From Synergistaceae bacterium (GTDB lineage: Bacteria > Synergistota > Synergistia > Synergistales > Aminobacteriaceae), in assembly GCA_017427625.1 (NCBI GenBank), contig JAFRSL010000223.1, positions 1-9,265 of the forward strand: a stretch of 9,265 nucleotides of DNA, read 5' to 3'. Positions 5,629-9,265 of the stretch are shown here, piece by piece (the first letter of the stretch is position 1; the number at the start of each line of letters is the position of its first letter). The notes under the pieces were generated by a model. That model had not been told where the DNA came from. It saw nothing but the letters and a program-made list of their open reading frames with translations, and searched no databases. Made by a program: the position numbers and the translations under genes.

Positions 5629-5661
5629 AAAAAAGCCGGGAACTTAAAATTGCTCCCGACT
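5629..5661 (-). terminator. Rho-independent terminator of tRNA-Pro
   Basis: On the minus strand AGTCGGGA (5661-5654) pairs with TCCCGGCT (5641-5634), one G-T pair in eight, with a 12-nt loop. Six T residues (5634-5629) begin at the last paired base. It lies 18 nt past the CCA end of the tRNA and separates it from dhaL. Confidence 0.9.
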
Positions 5662-5679
5662 TCGTTATTCTCGTTATGT

Positions 5680-5758
<79 letters not shown>

Positions 5759-5791
5759 TGTACGGAGTATACCCCGTGAATCACAATGAGC

Positions 5792-5820
5792 ATTCTACCA
5801 CGCAAGGATTATCACGTCAA
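5792..5820 (-). promoter_or_regulatory. Promoter of tRNA-Pro
   Basis: On the minus strand TTGACG (5820-5815), 17 nt, then TAGAAT (5797-5792): each box has one mismatch to consensus with ideal spacing. The start site would be near 5785, about 27 nt before the mature tRNA. The -35 box overlaps the stop codon (TGA, 5819-5817) of the upstream symporter gene. A second -10-like TATACT lies closer to the tRNA but has no -35 partner. Confidence 0.75.
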
Positions 5821-7064
5821 ACGCCCAGTTTCTCACCTTCGCTCGATGCAACGACAGCGCAGACCGCAGTATCACCCGCAACGTTGAGGCAAGTCCTCGC
5901 AGCGTCAAGTATCACGTCGATTCCAGCAACAAGAGCGATTCCCTCAATCGGAAGCCCTACGCTCGTCAAAACCATCGTCAGCATTATCAGACCCGCGCCC
6001 GGAACTCCAGCAGTTCCAACCGAAGCAAGTGTCGCCGTAACGACGATCCCTATCTGCATCTGAAGCGTCAAAGGAATGTTGAACGCCTGTGCCACGAACA
6101 GCGCGCATACTCCCTGATACAACGCTGTACCGTCCATGTTGATGGTCGCTCCCAAAGGAAGTACGAACGAGCTTACACCTTCAGAGACACCGAGATTATC
6201 GCGGACGTTTGCGAGTGTTACGGGGAGAGTGCCTGAGCTTGAGCGCGTAACGAATGCCGTGATGCAGGCTTCCTGAACTCCCTTGAAGTACCACGCCGGA
6301 GACTTCCTGCAGAACGCGATTATCATTCCCGAGTACACTATGAGGGCATGAAGTATGCAGCCGATGTAGACAGCAATGATGACTTTTGCGAAAGGCGCGA
6401 GGATTGAGAGGCCGAACTTAGCGGCTGTCCCTGCAATGAGCGCGAAGACTCCGTAAGGCGCAAACCCCATGACCATGTGAGTAACCGAGTACATTACCTC
6501 AGCAACATTCTCGAAGAAGTCCGAGACCTTCCTTCCTTTTTCACCCGCAAGAATGCAAGCTACCCCGAAGAAAAGCGCGAACACGATGATCTGGAGCATG
6601 TTGGCGTTGACCATTGAGGCTATCGGGTTTGTAGGGAAGATGTCAAGTATAACGTCGAGGAGTGGCTTTGCTTCCTTTGCTGAAGCCTGAAGGTTTCCAG
6701 GAATGTTCATTCCCGCACCGGCCTGGAAGATGTTTCCGCACGCAAGACCGATTACTATCGCAACTGCCGTTGTAATGAGGTAGAGTGCGAGGGTCTTGAT
6801 GCCGATTCTCCCGAGCTTCTTGACATCACCGACTGAGGCCGCACCCGCAACCAGTGATGCAAATACGAGCGGGACAATGAGCATCATGAGGAGACGGAGG
6901 AAGATTTTCCCGATGAGGTCGATGAACGGCATTATGTAGCCGCTCAGGACTGGGGACGTTGGGACTGTCGGGCCTATTGCGAACCCGAATATTATTCCCA
7001 AGAAGAAACCGATTGAGATTTTCCAGAGGAGAGAGATGCGTTTCTTTGTGCCATTTTCCGCCAT
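5817..7064 (-). CDS. Dicarboxylate/amino acid:cation symporter (DAACS family, GltP/DctA-like)
   Basis: A 415-residue inner-membrane secondary carrier that takes up an acidic amino acid or C4-dicarboxylate with Na+ or H+. Conserved transport elements are all present: the serine-rich hairpin HP1 at RSSSGT (274-279), NMDGT in helix 7 (309-313), hairpin HP2 at ASVGTAGVPGAG (347-358), and the helix 8 block with D383, D387, R390, T391, N394 and D398. This last pattern matches the archaeal aspartate transporter GltPh residue by residue; R390 corresponds to the arginine that binds the substrate's side-chain carboxylate, so an acidic substrate is favoured over serine/threonine or neutral amino acids. 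The start ATG at 7064 has AAGGAGTG upstream. It lies 52 bp after the YibE/F gene on the same strand, so co-transcription is possible. Aspartate versus glutamate versus succinate cannot be decided. Confidence 0.93.
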   Translation of the reverse strand: MAENGTKKRISLLWKISIGFFLGIIFGFAIGPTVPTSPVLSGYIMPFIDLIGKIFLRLLMMLIVPLVFASLVAGAASVGDVKKLGRIGIKTLALYLITTAVAIVIGLACGNIFQAGAGMNIPGNLQASAKEAKPLLDVILDIFPTNPIASMVNANMLQIIVFALFFGVACILAGEKGRKVSDFFENVAEVMYSVTHMVMGFAPYGVFALIAGTAAKFGLSILAPFAKVIIAVYIGCILHALIVYSGMIIAFCRKSPAWYFKGVQEACITAFVTRSSSGTLPVTLANVRDNLGVSEGVSSFVLPLGATINMDGTALYQGVCALFVAQAFNIPLTLQMQIGIVVTATLASVGTAGVPGAGLIMLTMVLTSVGLPIEGIALVAGIDVILDAARTCLNVAGDTAVCAVVASSEGEKLGV

Positions 7065-7100
7065 GAAAATTCACTCCTTAAATCGCAAAATTTTCACACA

Positions 7101-7106
7101 ATTATA
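7101..7106 (-). promoter_or_regulatory. Possible -10 box for the symporter gene
   Basis: A perfect TATAAT (7106-7101, minus strand) lies 36 nt before the symporter ATG. No acceptable -35 box is found 16-18 nt upstream (GAGAAG at 17 nt), so the symporter may instead rely on readthrough from the upstream gene. Confidence 0.3.
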
Positions 7107-7116
7107 ACGTACTTTT

Positions 7117-8235
7117 CTAGTTTCTTCTCCTGAAAGACTCAGCCATTACGAACGTGAACGCTGTAGCAGGTATCGTGAACAACAATCCCAATGTCCCCGC
7201 CAAACTCTGCACGATTTCCTGAGCGATATACGGATCATTGAGTACGCCGTAAAGCTCAACGCCCGCACTGCATATTAGTATGGCCATAGGCAGCGAGCTT
7301 CCCATGTATGCGAGTATCAGCGTGTTAATCATGCTCCCAAGAACTTCCGTTCCAACGTTCAATCCCGCAAGCAAAAGGCGGTCAAGCGGTATGTCTTCAT
7401 CGTAGTCAACAAACTCTGACATCGAGGCAGTAACCGAGACACCAACATCGAGTACCGCACCTATTGAACCGATTAGGACGCTCGCCAGGAGGATACCTCT
7501 CATGTTTAGGAATGGGAGTGTTGACGCAAGAAGTGCAGAACCTTCGCCCGCAAGCCCGGATAATTCCCACATGTAAACCATCACAGCCCCGCATAGAAAC
7601 CCTGACAATACCCCGCCTAGACTTCCAGTTAATGCTACTATCCTGTAACGCGAATGACGTACAACGCATAATACCGTTACTGTTGCAATGATGAAGACTG
7701 AGGCAACCGCAAGCCATACAGCGTCCCAGCCCATGACAGTCAGCGGAATCATTGTGAAGACGAGAACGCAGATTGACGCACCAAGCCCCAAGAGTGCGAG
7801 AAATCCCCGCCACCCTGTGAGTGCCATCAGCATTGTTGCGACGAGCATGACGATCCCTGCGACGGATGGAACACGGAAAGCATCGGCGATTGAGTACTGT
7901 ATTCGGCCGTCAGAAAATGCGTCCCACACAAGGAGGTAACGTCTTCCCGGTGAAACATCGAGGCCGCTCCCAGAAAGCCGGACTGTCTTAACGTTGAGCT
8001 GTGTCTCGGCATCGTTCCCCGAAAGAACCTGCAATACAGTATCACGCTCCAACATCTCGTAACTGTCCTCATCTTCGGAAGGCATTACAGACTCCGGGCC
8101 TGCCTCAATAACTCGAACTATTAGGGACTCAGAGCTGTTCCAATTTTTCACGGTTAATGTGTCAACAGCGTAATAGAATGCCTGAGATATTATTAGCGCG
8201 ATAATTATTCTCATGAATAAGTGTTTCGTTCTCAA
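7117..8235 (-). CDS. YibE/F family multi-pass membrane protein
   Basis: A 372-residue protein of the YibE/F family, whose function is not established. It has an N-terminal signal anchor (about residues 8-24), an extracytoplasmic domain (about 25-120) rich in acidic residues, then about seven or eight membrane segments from residue 124 to 365. Family signatures are GAVLDVGVSVTASMSE (259-274) and GTEVLGSMINTLILAY (295-310). The likely start is a TTG at 8235, because AAGGGGG (8251-8245) lies 9 nt before it; the ATG at 8214 has no ribosome-binding site. A candidate promoter is at 8292-8264. The symporter gene follows after 52 bp. This is the single-chain form of a family that in some Firmicutes is split into two genes. 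No transport substrate should be assumed. Confidence 0.85.
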   Translation of the reverse strand: MRTKHLFMRIIIALIISQAFYYAVDTLTVKNWNSSESLIVRVIEAGPESVMPSEDEDSYEMLERDTVLQVLSGNDAETQLNVKTVRLSGSGLDVSPGRRYLLVWDAFSDGRIQYSIADAFRVPSVAGIVMLVATMLMALTGWRGFLALLGLGASICVLVFTMIPLTVMGWDAVWLAVASVFIIATVTVLCVVRHSRYRIVALTGSLGGVLSGFLCGAVMVYMWELSGLAGEGSALLASTLPFLNMRGILLASVLIGSIGAVLDVGVSVTASMSEFVDYDEDIPLDRLLLAGLNVGTEVLGSMINTLILAYMGSSLPMAILICSAGVELYGVLNDPYIAQEIVQSLAGTLGLLFTIPATAFTFVMAESFRRRN

Positions 8236-8263
8236 AAATTTCAGCCCCCTTCAATGTAAAAAT

Positions 8264-8292
8264 ATTTTATCGGCAAAGCCCAAAGCTAGCAA
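8264..8292 (-). promoter_or_regulatory. Candidate promoter of the YibE/F gene
   Basis: TTGCTA (8292-8287), 17 nt, TAAAAT (8269-8264) on the minus strand. The start site would be near 8257, giving a leader of about 22 nt that just contains the AAGGGGG ribosome-binding site. The -35 match is moderate (4 of 6) and the -10 match good (5 of 6). Confidence 0.55.
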
Positions 8293-8314
8293 GCCAAATA
8301 GTACCGCCATGATT

Positions 8315-8343
8315 TTTACAGCCCTCGTTATTTGTGATAGAAT
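8315..8343 (+). promoter_or_regulatory. Promoter of tig
   Basis: TTTACA (8315-8320), exactly 17 nt, TAGAAT (8338-8343), each one mismatch from consensus, with a TG extension (8335-8336) one base before the -10 box. The start site would be near 8350. It diverges from the YibE/F promoter, with 22 bp between the two -35 boxes. Confidence 0.75.
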
Positions 8344-8356
8344 TTCCGCTGATTAC

Positions 8357-8377
8357 GCCCTGTTGAGTTGTCAGGGC
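8357..8377 (+). other. GC-rich hairpin in the tig leader
   Basis: GCCCTG (8357-8362) pairs perfectly with CAGGGC (8372-8377) around a 9-nt loop, within a few bases of the predicted transcript start. It is not followed by a T run, so it is not a terminator. A role in mRNA stability or start-site control is possible but not shown. Confidence 0.45.
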
Positions 8378-8412
8378 AATTTCACATTCACAGAAGGAGT
8401 CCTGATTTCACA

Positions 8413-9265
8413 ATGAGAACAGAATTGCTGGGGCAGGAGAAAAACATCGTCCGCATAAAACTCGAAATCGAAGCCAGCGAGTTCACCAAAGCACTCAACA
8501 AGACAATCACAGAACTTTCACAGCAGGGAAACTATCCCGGCTTCCGAAAAGGCCATGCACCCCGAAGAATAATCGAGATGCGTTTCGGCCGTGATGCAAT
8601 CTACAATGAGGCAATCGAAAAACTCATGAGCGGTGAACTTCAGCAGATAGTCGAGGATTACGAGCTTGATTTAATCGACACGCCTTCACTCAACGTTACA
8701 GAGAAAATCGAGGAAGGAAAGCCCGTAATATGTGAGCTTACTTTCGAGGTCAAGCCTGAGGTTACGCTCCCTGAGTTCGAGGGAATGGAGATTGAGAAGG
8801 TCGTTACTGAGGTTACTGACGCTGATGTCGAGAGGCTGTCGAAGAGGATACAGGTACAGCTTGCTGACATCAAGGAGACAGACAGGCCTATTCAGGACGG
8901 CGATTTGGTTGACCTTGAGCTTACGATCCGCGTCCTCAATCCTGACGGTTCAGAAGCAGAAGAGCAGCCCAAGCCAGACACGACACACGAGAAGATCAAC
9001 CTTGCTGATGAGACAGTGAGGGTACAGGTTCGAGAGGCACTAATCGGAAAGTCGAAGGGTGATGAGGTCTCGGCAGTGTTTGACGTTGAGGAAGGACACG
9101 CAGACAGGTCACTCGCCGGAAAGCATGTCAGCTACAACATGAAGATTGAAACGGTCTCGGAGTACGTTCTCCCCGAAATCAACGAGGAGTTCTACAAAAA
9201 CGTATTCGGCCAGGATTCTGACGTAAAGGACGATGCAACCTACCGCGAACGTCTAAGGCAGGACA
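8413..9265 (+). CDS. tig: Trigger factor, N-terminal 284 residues (3' end outside window)
   Basis: Ribosome-associated chaperone that meets nascent chains at the exit tunnel. The open frame runs from ATG at 8413 to the window edge. The ribosome-binding signature is clear: YPGFRKGHAP followed by RRIIEMRFG (residues 41-59), within the N-terminal domain (about 1-118). A PPIase-like domain follows (about 155-248; QDGDLVDLEL and ALIGKSKGDEVSAVF align with the family), then the start of the C-terminal chaperone domain (LPEINEEFYKNVFG, from residue 253). In the PPIase domain the usual aromatic-rich FIPGFE stretch is replaced by ETVRVQVRE, so prolyl isomerase activity may be lost. AAGGAG (8394-8399) lies 13 nt before the ATG, slightly long; no other in-frame start lies closer. 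clpP/clpX often follow tig, but lie outside the window if present. Confidence 0.95.
   Translation, partial: MRTELLGQEKNIVRIKLEIEASEFTKALNKTITELSQQGNYPGFRKGHAPRRIIEMRFGRDAIYNEAIEKLMSGELQQIVEDYELDLIDTPSLNVTEKIEEGKPVICELTFEVKPEVTLPEFEGMEIEKVVTEVTDADVERLSKRIQVQLADIKETDRPIQDGDLVDLELTIRVLNPDGSEAEEQPKPDTTHEKINLADETVRVQVREALIGKSKGDEVSAVFDVEEGHADRSLAGKHVSYNMKIETVSEYVLPEINEEFYKNVFGQDSDVKDDATYRERLRQD

Overview
The window looks like a chromosomal stretch of an anaerobic bacterium of mixed lifestyle, with about half of its bases G or C. Gene content (MetIQ-type methionine uptake, a PTS-type dihydroxyacetone kinase, a DAACS carboxylate carrier, YibE/F, a repeat-bearing Rpn nuclease) and the protein sequences suggest a gut-associated Synergistota member, or less likely a Firmicute. 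That assignment is inference from recognisable protein styles, not from a marker gene. Nothing seen here is a large unknown system. The accessory material is the Rpn gene and the gene-poor stretch at 1179-1718.

Layout. Positions 1-1178 (+): the end of metI, then metQ with its own candidate promoter and a strong terminator. Positions 1179-1718: about 540 bp without a convincing full gene. It holds a 12-bp perfect inverted repeat enclosing about 190 bp, a 42-codon minus-strand ORF resembling the start of a HigA/XRE-type antitoxin, and two promoter-like -10 boxes in a palindrome. Positions 1719-2399 (+): a polysaccharide deacetylase. Positions 2464-5561 (-): a tight cluster read dhaL, dhaM, dhaK, then an Rpn-family nuclease gene that starts 3 nt after the dhaK stop, followed by a hairpin. 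Positions 5629-5820 (-): tRNA-Pro(CGG) with a good promoter and terminator. Positions 5817-8235 (-): a DAACS symporter and, upstream of it, a YibE/F membrane protein. From 8315 (+): a divergent promoter and the first 284 codons of trigger factor (tig), which runs off the window.

How the genes work together. MetI and MetQ are the permease and binding protein of a methionine ABC importer. DhaL, DhaM and DhaK form a phosphoenolpyruvate-dependent dihydroxyacetone kinase; this DhaM has only the EIIA-like domain, so HPr and enzyme I must come from elsewhere. The Rpn gene is positioned to be co-transcribed with the kinase and carries fourteen 12-bp in-frame repeats. It also has a well-placed internal ribosome-binding site and ATG just before those repeats, the arrangement expected if a short C-terminal inhibitor protein is made from inside the toxin gene. 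This is the most interesting signal in the window.
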